NCBI GenBank assembly: GCA_964396375.1
Contig: CAYNEY010000033.1
Location: 1 to 64,000, forward strand
DNA from: FEN-1139 sp964396375
GTDB lineage: Bacteria; Myxococcota_A; Polyangia; Polyangiales; Polyangiaceae
Direction: 5' to 3'
Length of the DNA: 64,000 nucleotides
Positions within the stretch are counted from its first letter, which is position 1. Every line of letters starts with the position of its first letter. This document shows positions 43,402 through 53,042 of the stretch, in pieces. Below the pieces are notes generated by a model. It saw nothing but the letters and a program-made list of their open reading frames with translations. It was not told the origin of the DNA and searched no databases. Both the position numbers and the translations under genes were made by a program.

Positions 43402-44610
43402 CTAGCCTTCCTTGTGCATCGAGACCAGGGGTACACTGCTGTCCACCACCAGTCCGAAGCCTCGGATCCCGGCGATTTTCCTCGGGTTGTTGGTCAAGAG
43501 GTGGATCCTTCGGAGCCCAAGGTCGCGCAGCACCTGCGCGCCCAGCCCATACTCCCGGAGTGTTCCCGATGCGGGATCGAGCGGCGGAGCGTCGCTGCTG
43601 CAGGGCGCTGGCCGCCCCGACACCACCAGCAGCTCCTCCCACAAATTGCCGTGCGGCGGGAGATACACCACCACGCCACGCCCCACCTCTTCGATCCTGT
43701 CGATTGCCTCGTAAAGGTTCCGACGTCCTTCGCTCGCGGTTGAAGCGAAGGTGTCGGCCAAGGTGGATCCCGCATGCATGCGGCACAAGATCGGCTCGTC
43801 GTCGGTGAGGGTGCCGTGGACTAGGCCCAAGAACTGCACCGAATGGATCACATCCTCGTAAACGTGACAGATCCACTTGCCTCCGGTCCGATCCAAGACC
43901 AAGGGCTCGGTGCCGATGCGGCGCACCAAGCGCTCGGTCTGGAGTCGATAGCGGATCAAGTCGGCGATGCTCAGGATCCGCAGCCCATGCTTCTCGGCGA
44001 AGCGTTCGAGATCCGGAAGACGGGCCATGGTGCCATCGTCGTTCATGATCTCGCAGATCACTCCAGCGGGGTTGGCACCGGCGAGGCGCGCCAGATCCAC
44101 CGAGCCTTCGGTTTGGCCGGCTCGCACCAAGACGCCACCGCGCTGAGCGCGGAGCGGAAGAACATGGCCTGGAACCACTAGATCGTGTGGTGTCGCGCCA
44201 GGGTTGGCGGCAACGCGGATGGTCTGCGCTCGATCGGCGGCGCTGATCCCGGTCGACACTCCATGTCGGGCCTCGATGCTGACGGTGAAAGCGGTGCCGA
44301 GGGGAGGGCCGGCACGATCCGGCAGGCGCATCAGAGGCAGATCGAGCCGGCACACTTGCTGCTCGGTCAGCGTCACGCAGATGAGTCCACGCCCGTGGGT
44401 AGCCATGAAGGTGATGGCCTCCGGTGTAACCCGGTCCGCTAGCATGCACAGGTCACCCTCATTTTCACGATCCTCATCGTCGACTAGGATGATCATCTTG
44501 CCGGCGCGCAGATCATCGAGTGATGCCTGGACGGACTGCAGACACGCGGCGTCGATGTCGAGGGGGTTCCGAGCGGGCTCGGGTGCGTAGGAGGACGGTT
44601 CTATCTTCAT
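43402..44610 (-). CDS. ribBX: DHBP synthase fused to degenerate GTP cyclohydrolase II domain (RibBX type)
   Basis: A 402-aa protein. The N-terminal DHBP synthase is intact: VDDEDRENEGDL and FMATHGRGLIC. The C-terminal half aligns with GTP cyclohydrolase II (end LGAQVLRDLGLRRIHLLTNNPRKIAGIRGFGL kept), but the zinc-binding cysteines of the usual SECLTGD...RCDCG segment are replaced (RMHAGSTLADTFASTASEGRR). This fits the RibBX class, in which the second domain has lost GCHII activity; a separate GCHII should exist elsewhere. Its start overlaps the ribE stop (ATGA). Confidence 0.9.
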   Translation of the reverse strand: MKIEPSSYAPEPARNPLDIDAACLQSVQASLDDLRAGKMIILVDDEDRENEGDLCMLADRVTPEAITFMATHGRGLICVTLTEQQVCRLDLPLMRLPDRAGPPLGTAFTVSIEARHGVSTGISAADRAQTIRVAANPGATPHDLVVPGHVLPLRAQRGGVLVRAGQTEGSVDLARLAGANPAGVICEIMNDDGTMARLPDLERFAEKHGLRILSIADLIRYRLQTERLVRRIGTEPLVLDRTGGKWICHVYEDVIHSVQFLGLVHGTLTDDEPILCRMHAGSTLADTFASTASEGRRNLYEAIDRIEEVGRGVVVYLPPHGNLWEELLVVSGRPAPCSSDAPPLDPASGTLREYGLGAQVLRDLGLRRIHLLTNNPRKIAGIRGFGLVVDSSVPLVSMHKEG

Positions 44611-45281
44611 GGGGTGAGGATTTGGGCGCGAGCGAGCGCGGCAAGGAGTCCAGCACTCCCCTCCTCGGCACCAAGCGCACCGGAACCGGCCGACAGAGCA
44701 TGGACTACGTAGCGTGCGAGCACGTCAATCTCGAGGTTTGCCTCGGAACCGGGCCGCAGGTTGACCAGAGTCGTGTGCCGTTGAGTGTGGGGAACCAGCA
44801 TCACCGCGAAGCCTGCAGGCTCGATCTCGTTCACCGTGAGCGAGACTCCGTCCAAGGCGACTGACCCTTTCGGGGCGACATAGGCGGCGAGGGACGGCGA
44901 CAGTGCGAACAACATACGCTCGCTCTCCCCCACCGTGGATCGGCCGAGAAGCCTTGTTCGGAGGTCAACATGGCCGGTCACCCAGTGACCTCCGAGCCGA
45001 TCTCCCAACCGAAGAGCGCGTTCCAGGTTCAGCCGCGAGCCGATGGTGAGCCGCGAGAGCGTGGTTCGCTCGGCCGTCTCAGCTGAGACATCTGCCTCAA
45101 ATCCGCCGCCACGCAGGGCAGCAACGGTCAAACACACCCCATTGACTGCGATCGACTCCCCAAGCTCGAGCTTCGGGCACTCCGCAAGTTCCACCTCGAG
45201 CCGCAGTCCTTGCACCGTCGGGTGCCGATTCGAGAGCACTCCAACCGCGGTGACCAATCCGGTGAACACGCGGCCCCTCAT
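44607..45281 (-). CDS. ribE: Riboflavin synthase, alpha subunit
   Basis: A 224-aa enzyme with two lumazine-binding repeats: FTGLVTAVGVL...SIAVNGVCLTV and GHWVTGHVD...GSVALDGVSLTVNEI, plus LVPHTQRHTTL. It dismutates 6,7-dimethyl-8-ribityllumazine to riboflavin. ATG 45281 gives the standard N-terminus MRGRVFTGL; the upstream open frame overlaps a divergent gene. First gene of ribE-ribBX-ribH-nusB. The leader is only about 78 bp, too short for an FMN riboswitch. Confidence 0.95.
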   Translation of the reverse strand: MRGRVFTGLVTAVGVLSNRHPTVQGLRLEVELAECPKLELGESIAVNGVCLTVAALRGGGFEADVSAETAERTTLSRLTIGSRLNLERALRLGDRLGGHWVTGHVDLRTRLLGRSTVGESERMLFALSPSLAAYVAPKGSVALDGVSLTVNEIEPAGFAVMLVPHTQRHTTLVNLRPGSEANLEIDVLARYVVHALSAGSGALGAEEGSAGLLAALARAQILTP

Positions 45282-45359
45282 AGCACCAACCGCCCATCGC
45301 TCGACCCGTTTGGTGAACCTATTGCCATTGTGCTCCAAAGAAGTCAGGCTGAGGCCGCG

Positions 45360-45833
45360 ATGGAGGCTGGTCCTATCCGACGTTTGAGCGCCGTTTTTCT
45401 CGTCGCTGGCCTGCTTTCGGCCGGAGTATGGGTGATGGGCGCCTGCGGGCCGGGGGTTCAGGTGGTTTATGAGGGAAACGTGCGCTTCGAGCATTGTGTG
45501 CACCTCGACTACCGGCAGGAGATTGTCCCTGCCCACCGCAGGGCTTGTTGGAGTGAGTGGCTTGCCTCCTACACACGGGGTCAGACCCTCGATCGAGTCA
45601 AATACGCCAAACAGCGGTTGGAAAGGCTGAAAGATGGTGATGTAGACCCAGTTCCCTTGTCCCTTGAGGTGCCTCTGGCGGTTCACGCTCACCCAAACCC
45701 CGACAATCCGCTGCCCACCAGTGTCCACCTCGCGCCCCCGCCGATCGCTTCGGCTGCACCTGCGTCGGCGGTCCCGTCGGCCCAAATCCCAGCCTCCACG
45801 GAAACGCACCCACAGAGCCCACCCGATCCCTAG
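45360..45833 (+). CDS. Hypothetical small lipoprotein
   Basis: A 157-aa protein with signal peptide LSAVFLVAGLLSAGVWVMGAC (lipobox MGAC), a short helical core with CVHLDYRQEIVPAHRRACWSEWL and a Pro/Ala/Ser-rich C-terminal tail. ATG 45360 is used because earlier codons belong to the rib leader. No family recognised. Confidence 0.68.
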   Translation: MEAGPIRRLSAVFLVAGLLSAGVWVMGACGPGVQVVYEGNVRFEHCVHLDYRQEIVPAHRRACWSEWLASYTRGQTLDRVKYAKQRLERLKDGDVDPVPLSLEVPLAVHAHPNPDNPLPTSVHLAPPPIASAAPASAVPSAQIPASTETHPQSPPDP

Positions 45834-45889
45834 ATCCTTACGGTCGCCCTAGCCGAAGTTGGCCACGGCCGAGCTTCGGAACTAAGGAA

Positions 45890-47110
45890 ATGGATCGTTT
45901 CACGATGGCACCCCAAAGTTTGGCAGCTCCTCCACCCAGCAGCCCCTGTCGCGTGTTTCGACCTACCCGAGCAGAACCTTCTGACGCCGTGCGCCCAACC
46001 CGCGCTGAGGTGAATCTTGGCCACTTGCGCCACAACCTGGGCGTCGTGATGCGGGCGGTTGGTGAGGTGCCGGTCTGGGCAGTGCTGAAGGCGGATGGCT
46101 ACGGGCATGGGGCCAAGGCGGTGGCGCGTACACTGGAGCGCGCCGGTGTAGCCGGGGTCTGCGTGGCGCTGGTCGAGGAGGGAATCGAGCTGCGCGAGGC
46201 TGGTATCCGTTTGCCCATTCTGGTGATCGGTGGTCACTACGGTCGCGCTTGGTCGGAGCTGTTGACCTACCGGTTGACACCGGTGCTCCATGATCCAGCT
46301 CAGGTCGAGATGCTCGGCGCAGAAGCGCGGTATCAAGGTGTGGAGACCGTGTCCGTCCACGTCAAAATTGACACCGGGATGGGACGGCTCGGTGTCACCG
46401 TGCGTGAGCTACCGCGGTTGGTCCAGGCGCTGGCCAAAAACCCAGTCATCTCCCTGCATGGGCTCATGACCCACTTCGCGAGCGCGGATCATGGTGAGCT
46501 CGAGCTGGTGGCTGATCAACGGGCGGTCTTCGACGAGTCCACCGCCTGGCTCGCCGAACGTGGTTATGCTCCACACCTCCGTCACGCCGCCAACAGCGCA
46601 GCGCTGTTTCTCGGTACAACCCATCACCTCGATTTGGTACGGCCGGGGATCGCCCTTTACGGCGTGAGTCCAGGTAAGACAACTACCGAGCCGTTGTTGC
46701 AAGTCATGACGGTGCGCACCGAGGTCGTGGCACTCCGGGACCTCGACCCAGGTCAGAGTGTTGGCTACTCAGGCACCTGGACGGCCACGCGCCCCAGTCG
46801 AATTGCGACCATCCCGATGGGCTATGCGGATGGTCTGAGCCGTGGACTATCGAATCGGGGCTCGGTGTTGCTGGGGGGGCGTCGCGCCCCGATTGTGGGG
46901 GTGGTGAGCATGGATATGACGATGATAGACGTGACCGAGCTGCCTTCGCTCACTGTCGGTGACGAGTGCGTGGTGCTGGGTGGGCAGCGTGGTCGCTTTG
47001 GAGCGGACGTGATCACCGCCGCAGAGGTAGCCGAAATCACCTCGACCATCCCCTGGGAAGTGTTGACCAGCATCTCTCGGCGCGTGCCCCGTTTCTATAG
47101 GGAACCCTGA
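45890..47110 (+). CDS. alr: Alanine racemase
   Basis: A 406-aa PLP enzyme making D-alanine for peptidoglycan. PLP lysine is in AVLKADGYGHGA; other signatures are KIDTGMGRLGV, LVRPGIALYG, IPMGYADGLSRGLSN and the catalytic Tyr-region equivalent VVSMDMTMIDVT. The first 35 residues are a Pro/Ser-rich extension before the core begins at TRAEVNLGHLRHNL, so an internal start cannot be ruled out. Confidence 0.93.
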   Translation: MDRFTMAPQSLAAPPPSSPCRVFRPTRAEPSDAVRPTRAEVNLGHLRHNLGVVMRAVGEVPVWAVLKADGYGHGAKAVARTLERAGVAGVCVALVEEGIELREAGIRLPILVIGGHYGRAWSELLTYRLTPVLHDPAQVEMLGAEARYQGVETVSVHVKIDTGMGRLGVTVRELPRLVQALAKNPVISLHGLMTHFASADHGELELVADQRAVFDESTAWLAERGYAPHLRHAANSAALFLGTTHHLDLVRPGIALYGVSPGKTTTEPLLQVMTVRTEVVALRDLDPGQSVGYSGTWTATRPSRIATIPMGYADGLSRGLSNRGSVLLGGRRAPIVGVVSMDMTMIDVTELPSLTVGDECVVLGGQRGRFGADVITAAEVAEITSTIPWEVLTSISRRVPRFYREP

Positions 47111-47129
47111 GCCGAGGCTGCTTTTTGCT

Positions 47130-49725
47130 TCAGCGCCCTTGAAGGTCGAACTGCTCTAGGTGGTATTCCCGGCGTGGTACCAGTTCGATGCGCCGCATGT
47201 AGCGGCGCTCCGCCTCGACCACTGCCGGCTTCTCGTCGGTTTGAAGCAGGTCGATCACCGCTGGGTGGGCGTTGACCACGATGGAGTAGCCCTTCAGGGT
47301 TTGACGCTCGCGGCGGATCTGACGAAGGATCTCGTAGGCTATTGTCACCCGGGACTGGATTTGCCCGGTTCCGTCACAGTAGAAGCAAGGCTCATGCAGC
47401 ACACGCGTCAAGCTCTCGCGGGTGCGTTTGCGTGTCATCTCGATCAGCCCAAGCTCGCTGATCCGATTGATGGTGGTCTTGGCCTTGTCCCGCGCCAGAT
47501 GCTGTTCGAGGGCGCGCCAGATCTTGTCCCGATTCGAGGCCTGATCCATGTCGATCAGATCGAGGATCACCAAGCCTCCGATGTTGCGCAAGCGGAGCTG
47601 ATAGGCGATCTCTGTCACGGCCTCGAGGTTCGTCTTGTAGGCCGTCTCCTCCAGATCCTTGCTGCCTTTGCCCACGTAGCGCCCCGTGTTGACATCAATC
47701 GCGGTCAGCGCTTCTGCCTGATCGATCACCAGGTATCCGCCACTTGGCAGCGGCACTTTGCGCCCCAGCGCTCGACCGATCTCGTCTTCGATGCCGTAGG
47801 CATCGAAGATGGGTTCATCCCCAGTGTAAAGTTCGATATCCTTCACGCGACCGGGGAGGAACATCTCCACGAAGCGCACCAGGCGTGCATGCTGCTCTCG
47901 ATCATCGATGATGATCTTCTCCACCTGATCGGTGAAGAGGTCGCGAGCTGTCTTCAGTACCAAATCGAGCTCGGAGTAGAGCACGGTGGGCGCCCTTGCT
48001 CCCACCCGCTTGCGGGAGACCTCCTGCCAGAGTGCGATCAGGTAACCAATGTCTGTCTTCAGATCCTTCTTGGTGAGGCCCTCGGCTACCGTGCGCACGA
48101 TCAGACCTCCGGATTCGGGCTTGAGCGCTTCAATCACTTGACGCAGTCGCTGTCGCTCCTTGGCTGAGCCGATCCGCTTCGAGATTCCTATGTGGTCGAC
48201 GGTGGGCAAGTAGACCACGTGTCGGCCTGGGAGGGAGATGTGGCTGGTGACTCGCGCACCTTTGGTGCCGATGGGCTCCTTCGAGATTTGCACCACCACC
48301 TGGTCGCCTTCCTTGACGACCTCCGTGATCGGAACCGCGCGATTGGCACGGTTTTGGGTGTTCTTGGCGAAGCGGTCCCGTCCGGGCTTCTTGTTCCGGC
48401 CTTGATCACGACCCCGCTGATGCTTGGAGGGTTGAGGGGTCACCGCTGGTTTCGCGGCTGGAGCGGCTGCGATCGGGTTTTTTTGTCCCTCGTTCGGTGT
48501 CCGTCGTCGGCGCCTTCGTCGCCGACGACTTCGGCTCTGCCCATTTTGCCCCTGCGCATCGGCCTCCTCGCGGCCGCTATCGGCCGCGATGATCACTGAG
48601 CCGCCTTCCACCGCCTCGCCAGTCGATTCGGTCGGCGGGGCTGCAGGCTGGTGAGGTTCCAGCTCGCCCCCAACCACAGGGATCGAGACCTCGCTGTCGG
48701 TCTTGACCTCAGTGTCTTCGGCCTCGTCGTCTTCGGCCTCGTCGTCTTCGGCCTCGTCGTCTTCGGCCTCGTCGTNNNNNNNNNNNNNNNNNNNNNNNNN
48801 NNNNNNNNNNNNNNNNNNNNNNNNNNNNNNNNNNNNNNNNNNNNNNNNNNNNNNNNNNNNNNNNNNNNNNNNNNNCGTCGTCTTCGGCCTCGTCGTCTTC
48901 GGCCTCGTCGTCTTCGGCCTCGTCGTCTTCAGCCTCGACGTCTTCAGCCTCGTCGTCTTCAGCCTCGTCGTCTTCAGCCTCGTCGTCTTCGGCCTCGTCG
49001 TCTTCAGCCTCGTCGTCTTCAGCCTCGTCGGTTCCGGAAACGAGTTCGGGGTTGGAGTCAAGCCTCACATGCGCCGCTGTCGTATCCTCGGCGGGGACAG
49101 CATCGCCGGTGCCGGGCACCGCGCTTGCTTCGAGGAGCTCAGACGAGCCTTGGCCGCGAACCAGATCGACCGTTGATTCAGCGATGTCCCACTCGATATC
49201 CGAAGCCTCGGCCGCAGGAAGAGGTGAGGCCAAAGGAGTGACGACCGGCGCCGGGTGCTCGGAACGAGCTGCCGGTCGTTGCGAGCGGCGCTGACGTGGT
49301 GGGGGTTTGGCCACGGCAGAGACCGCCACCGGAACGGAATCATCACCTTCGCTCTTCGCACCGAGCACGAGGTCCTGCTCGTCGTCCTCCTCCTCGGCGA
49401 GCGCCTCGCGCTGGAAGCGCGGTGTTCCATCTCCCTTTTTGGCACGCGGCTCGTCCCGACGTGAACCCTTGTCGAGATAGGCTTCGAAGTCGTCAGGGCG
49501 GATGAGATCTTCAACATGGAGGAACGCGGCGCGTTCCATCCCAAGCTCGATGAAGGCCGCCTGCATTCCGGGCAGCACACGGGAAACTCTCCCGAGCACG
49601 ATATTTCCGACCGTTCCCCGATGGGCGCTGCGCTCAACGTGCAGCTCGGCGATGATGCCGTCTTCGATCAGGCAGACGCGGGTTTCGCGAATATCACAGT
49701 TGATAACCAGAGTGTTTCGAGCCAT
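47130..49725 (-). CDS. Ribonuclease E/G with large acidic/basic insertion in the S1 domain (contains assembly gap)
   Basis: RNase E/G family endoribonuclease. The S1 domain starts GTVGNIVLGRVSRVLPGMQAAFIELG...AAFLHVEDLI, is interrupted by some 300 residues, and resumes VVKEGDQVVVQISKEPIGTKGARVTSHISLPGR. The insert holds acidic DEAED repeats, the N gap, and an Arg-rich patch (SRSRRRRRRRRR). The catalytic part is complete: AIDVNTGRYVG and VILDLIDMDQ (metal aspartates) and the zinc link CFYC. The frame differs across the 100 N because the placeholder length is arbitrary; I treat it as one gene. ATG 49725 is preferred to GTG 49731. Confidence 0.88.
48715..49030 (-). repeat. 15-bp tandem repeat coding for DEAED units
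   Basis: In-frame 15-bp units encode about 15 visible DEAED-type repeats in the RNase E/G insertion, with third-base variants (ggc/agc) marking subgroups. The run is broken by the N gap, so its total length is unknown. Confidence 0.95.
48776..48875. other. Assembly gap (100 N)
   Basis: Exactly 100 N inside the DEAED repeat. The reading frames on the two sides disagree by one position if 100 is taken literally, so the true gap is not 100 bases modulo 3. Confidence 0.99.
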
Positions 49726-49951
49726 GGGCACCGCATAGGGCTATGCGTCCCTACAACACCTGACAGCAATGCTTCGATGCTCCTCGACCGTTCGCGGATG
49801 CGATTGGGAGAAGCAGGGACGCGCTGTGCGCACGCTGGTGTTGTCATGGACGCGGAAAATCTGTTCACTTCAAGTGCGCGAAAGTAGTTGAATTTCCACC
49901 CTGGCGCTACCGAGATTGACTCTGGGGTACAAAATCGAAGATTTTGCGCGG
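49726..49951. promoter_or_regulatory. Divergent promoter region of RNase E/G and exonuclease genes
   Basis: About 225 bp between two divergent starts. A GCATA/TATGC inverted repeat (49733-49746) lies right upstream of the RNase E/G start, which could form a 5-bp stem in its leader. No clear -10/-35 boxes by eye. Confidence 0.35.
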
Positions 49952-50668
49952 GTGAGCAAGTCCTTCCTGGTCATCGACATTGAAACCATCCTCGATCCCG
50001 AACTCCCCATTGCGGAAGCGAGCGAAGCCGAACGACTGCCCGCCCCGCCCCATCACCGGGTGGTGGTGATCGGAGCCCTTTGGATGGGTGAGCAAAGGGA
50101 ACCGCGCAAGCTCGGGGTGATTGGAGAGGGGAAGGACGAGCGGGGGATCTTGTGCGATTTCGCAAAGTTCCTTGACGAGCGGCGCCCCAATTTGGTCACC
50201 TTCAACGGTAGGGGGTTCGACCTTCCGGTCATCGCCAACCGCTGCCTGCGGCACGCAGTGACCCTGCGCCACTACTACTCGAGTCGGGACGTCCGGTACC
50301 GGTTCAGCCCGGACGGTCACCTGGATTTGATGGACTTCATGGCCGACTATGGGGCGACCAAGCCAGCCAAGCTGGATATCATGGCCAAGCTCTGCGGGAT
50401 GCCTGGCAAGGTAGGGGTAGACGGCAAAGATGTCGGCCCACTGGTACACGCCGGGAGGATCGAGGAGGTTCGAGACTACTGTCTGTGCGACGTGGTCCAG
50501 ACCGCGGGGGTCTTTCTCCGGGTGGAGCTGCTGCGGGGGGAGCTCCAGATGGCCGACTATCAGCGGGCGATGACCGAACTCATCGCATTGGTCGACGCAG
50601 ATCCCCGGGTCGCCCCGGTCAAGAACAGCATGGATCGCCCGCGGCTGCTCGGTGAGGCCCTCGGCTAG
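49952..50668 (+). CDS. DEDDy-type 3'-5' exonuclease (PolB-exonuclease-like)
   Basis: A 238-aa RNase H-fold exonuclease: FLVIDIETI (first Asp and Glu), TFNGRGFDLPV (second Asp) and DYCLCDVVQT (Tyr and last Asp). It matches the predicted exonucleases related to the PolB proofreading domain. GTG 49952 is a guess; a TTG at 49916 would add 12 residues. Its stop overlaps the RNase R stop (CTAG at 50665-50668). Confidence 0.85.
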   Translation: MSKSFLVIDIETILDPELPIAEASEAERLPAPPHHRVVVIGALWMGEQREPRKLGVIGEGKDERGILCDFAKFLDERRPNLVTFNGRGFDLPVIANRCLRHAVTLRHYYSSRDVRYRFSPDGHLDLMDFMADYGATKPAKLDIMAKLCGMPGKVGVDGKDVGPLVHAGRIEEVRDYCLCDVVQTAGVFLRVELLRGELQMADYQRAMTELIALVDADPRVAPVKNSMDRPRLLGEALG

Positions 50669-52881
50669 CGCTTCCTCATGCGGGTGCGCCGACCGCTTTT
50701 CGTCACCTGCTTCTGTTCCTTCGGCGCGCGGCGGGCCCGCGGCGTCACCACCCTCCTTCCCAGCACTTGCCGGCGTAGCAGGTTGACGTCCTCGATCAGA
50801 CAGAGCATGCGCTGGCCGAGCACGATGCGCTCGCCCGAGCGTTCCCCGACCACGAACACTTCATCGTCGCTCAGGCGGTAGGAATCCTCCCCCAATGTGT
50901 CGAAGTGGACGAACACGTCGACAAACGGGGCATCGAGCGCCACGTACACACCATGAGGAGACAGACCGGTCACGGTACCCGGCAGCTGCTCACCGATCCG
51001 TTCCTGCATGAGTCGTGCTCGATAGAGATCGACCACCTCGCGCTCCACCGCCATGGCCGCGCGCTCGCGTTGGCTGGATTGGGTGGCATCCTGCCGCATG
51101 CGCTCGATCGCTTCCTCCCCCTCACTCGGCCCGAGCCCGCGCAGGTGTGCCTTGACCGTGCGGTGCACCAAGAGATCGGGATAGCGACGAATTGGTGAGG
51201 TGAAATGCAGATAAGCGTCCGAGGCGAGGCCGAAGTGTCCTCGATTCACGATGTCGTAGACGGCAGGCTTGAGGCTCCGGAGCGCCAGCATCATCAAGCC
51301 CGGTCCGAAATCATGGTCGCGAATCTTGGTGAGGAAGCGTCCGAGGCCCTTGGGCTCGGAGAACTCCTCCAGATCGAGGCGCAGCCCGAGTTGGCGGGCG
51401 AAGGCCAGAAGGCGCTCCAAGCGCTCGGGATCCGGTGGAGCATGGACGCGATACACGGTGAGTGAGCGTCGTTCACTCAGCCACTGTGCGACCAATTCGT
51501 TGGCAAGGATCATCAGCTCCTCGACCATTTGATATGCGCGACGAATCGATGGATCCGCGACCCGCCGCACCACATCCGTAGGCTCGCGAGTTTTCGGATC
51601 GATCACTACCTGTGCTTCCGGAAGCTCGAGGTCCATCGCGCCACGCAGAAGGCGGCGTCGACGTAGCTTCTGGGCGAGCTCATCGAGTTTCTGGAGGCCT
51701 GAGCGCAGCGTCTCGGCTTGGTGGCTCTGCGGACCCTTCTCGGTGAAACCAAGTGTCCGGGCCACACCCTCATAGGTCAGCATCGCCGCCGAGCGCATCA
51801 CCGCCTCGTGGAGCGCGAACGAGGTGACTTCCCCGTGACGATCGAGCTCGATGATCACCGCCAGACACAGTCGGTCGCGCTCCGGCAGCAGCGAACAGAG
51901 ATCAGCGGCAAGCGCGGTGGGTAGCATCGGCAGCGCGCGATCGGGAAGGTAGATGGTGCAACCTCGTGCTCGCGCTTCGTCTTCGAGTGGGGTGCCGGGT
52001 GATACGAACTCCGACACATCGGCGATCGCGACGGTGGCGCGGTATCCGTCTCGAGTCTTCTCCACCCAAACCGCGTCGTCGTGGTCCCGGGCGTCCTTCG
52101 GATCGATGGTCGGAAGCGGCAGGTGGCGGAGATCCAGCCGCCGCTCGGTGCGCTTGGGAAGCAGCGACGCGGCCTGTGCTTCGGCCTGCTGCATGGCAGC
52201 CTCGGGGTGCTCCTCGACGATCTGTTCACGGAGCAAGATCTTGGCAACCTCGACGGGTGGCTCGCCGGGCGCGCCGAGCACGGCCAGGAGCTCCCCTTCG
52301 GGGTTCTGATCGGCGGTGTCCGGGAATCGGGTTATCCGTACGACCGCCGCCTCTCCGTCGCGACCCATGGTGTCGGCTCGGTTGAGCACGATGGGTCCTC
52401 TCAACCGTGCATCATCCGGCACCAGCCAGGCGCTCCGACCGCGTCGGGTGAGCACACCCGCCACCCGCTCACTCCGCCGCTCCACGATCGCCGTCACACG
52501 CCCCTCGAGTCCCCGGGAAGACCGTGTGAACTGCCCAACCTGCACCCGATCGCCGTGCAGTGCGCCGCCGAGGCCCTCGCTACCTACGAACACGTCATCG
52601 TGACCGGCCGCACTCACGAAGCCAAAGCCCCGGGGATTGACGGCGAGCAGCCCCTCCCAACCCTCTTGCCGTGTTGCCTCGCTGGGGCGCGCGCGGAAAC
52701 GGCTGCGCGCGCTGCGTTGGATGGTTTGGTCGAGGCACAACTGATCGAGCAGCTCAGAGAAACGGTTGAGCTGGCCGTCCCCGACCGAGAGCTGACTTGC
52801 CAGCTCTCGGGCGTGCAGCGGGCGACCGGAAGCGAGTAAACATGAGACGATCTCCGAGCGTGATGGCAATGGTCGAGCCAT
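50665..52881 (-). CDS. rnr: Ribonuclease R
   Basis: A roughly 738-aa 3'-5' exoribonuclease: N-terminal winged helix, cold-shock domains (GFGFVSAAGHDDVFVG), RNB catalytic domain with IDPKDARDHDDAVWVE (metal aspartates) and HFTSPIRRYPDLLVHR, then a C-terminal S1 domain (LPGTVTGLSPHGVYVALD) and a basic tail. ATG 52881 is one of two possible starts; ATG 52911 would add ten residues. Confidence 0.93.
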   Translation of the reverse strand: MARPLPSRSEIVSCLLASGRPLHARELASQLSVGDGQLNRFSELLDQLCLDQTIQRSARSRFRARPSEATRQEGWEGLLAVNPRGFGFVSAAGHDDVFVGSEGLGGALHGDRVQVGQFTRSSRGLEGRVTAIVERRSERVAGVLTRRGRSAWLVPDDARLRGPIVLNRADTMGRDGEAAVVRITRFPDTADQNPEGELLAVLGAPGEPPVEVAKILLREQIVEEHPEAAMQQAEAQAASLLPKRTERRLDLRHLPLPTIDPKDARDHDDAVWVEKTRDGYRATVAIADVSEFVSPGTPLEDEARARGCTIYLPDRALPMLPTALAADLCSLLPERDRLCLAVIIELDRHGEVTSFALHEAVMRSAAMLTYEGVARTLGFTEKGPQSHQAETLRSGLQKLDELAQKLRRRRLLRGAMDLELPEAQVVIDPKTREPTDVVRRVADPSIRRAYQMVEELMILANELVAQWLSERRSLTVYRVHAPPDPERLERLLAFARQLGLRLDLEEFSEPKGLGRFLTKIRDHDFGPGLMMLALRSLKPAVYDIVNRGHFGLASDAYLHFTSPIRRYPDLLVHRTVKAHLRGLGPSEGEEAIERMRQDATQSSQRERAAMAVEREVVDLYRARLMQERIGEQLPGTVTGLSPHGVYVALDAPFVDVFVHFDTLGEDSYRLSDDEVFVVGERSGERIVLGQRMLCLIEDVNLLRRQVLGRRVVTPRARRAPKEQKQVTKSGRRTRMRKR

Positions 52882-53042
52882 GGACCGCTCATACCCCGAG
52901 CCTTCACCCATGGCTTACCGGAAGTCACGGTTCTCAGACGCTCCCCACCGAATCACCTTGAATCAGTCGACCGGACTGTGCCCTTCGCGGGCAGCCCCAG
53001 CCTTTCGTTTGGCCGCTAACCTGTTAGGTTGCAGGAACTCTC

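Noticed and set aside
45282..45359. FMN riboswitch upstream of the rib operon
   Set aside because: The divergent gap is only 78 bp and contains none of the conserved RFN-element segments.
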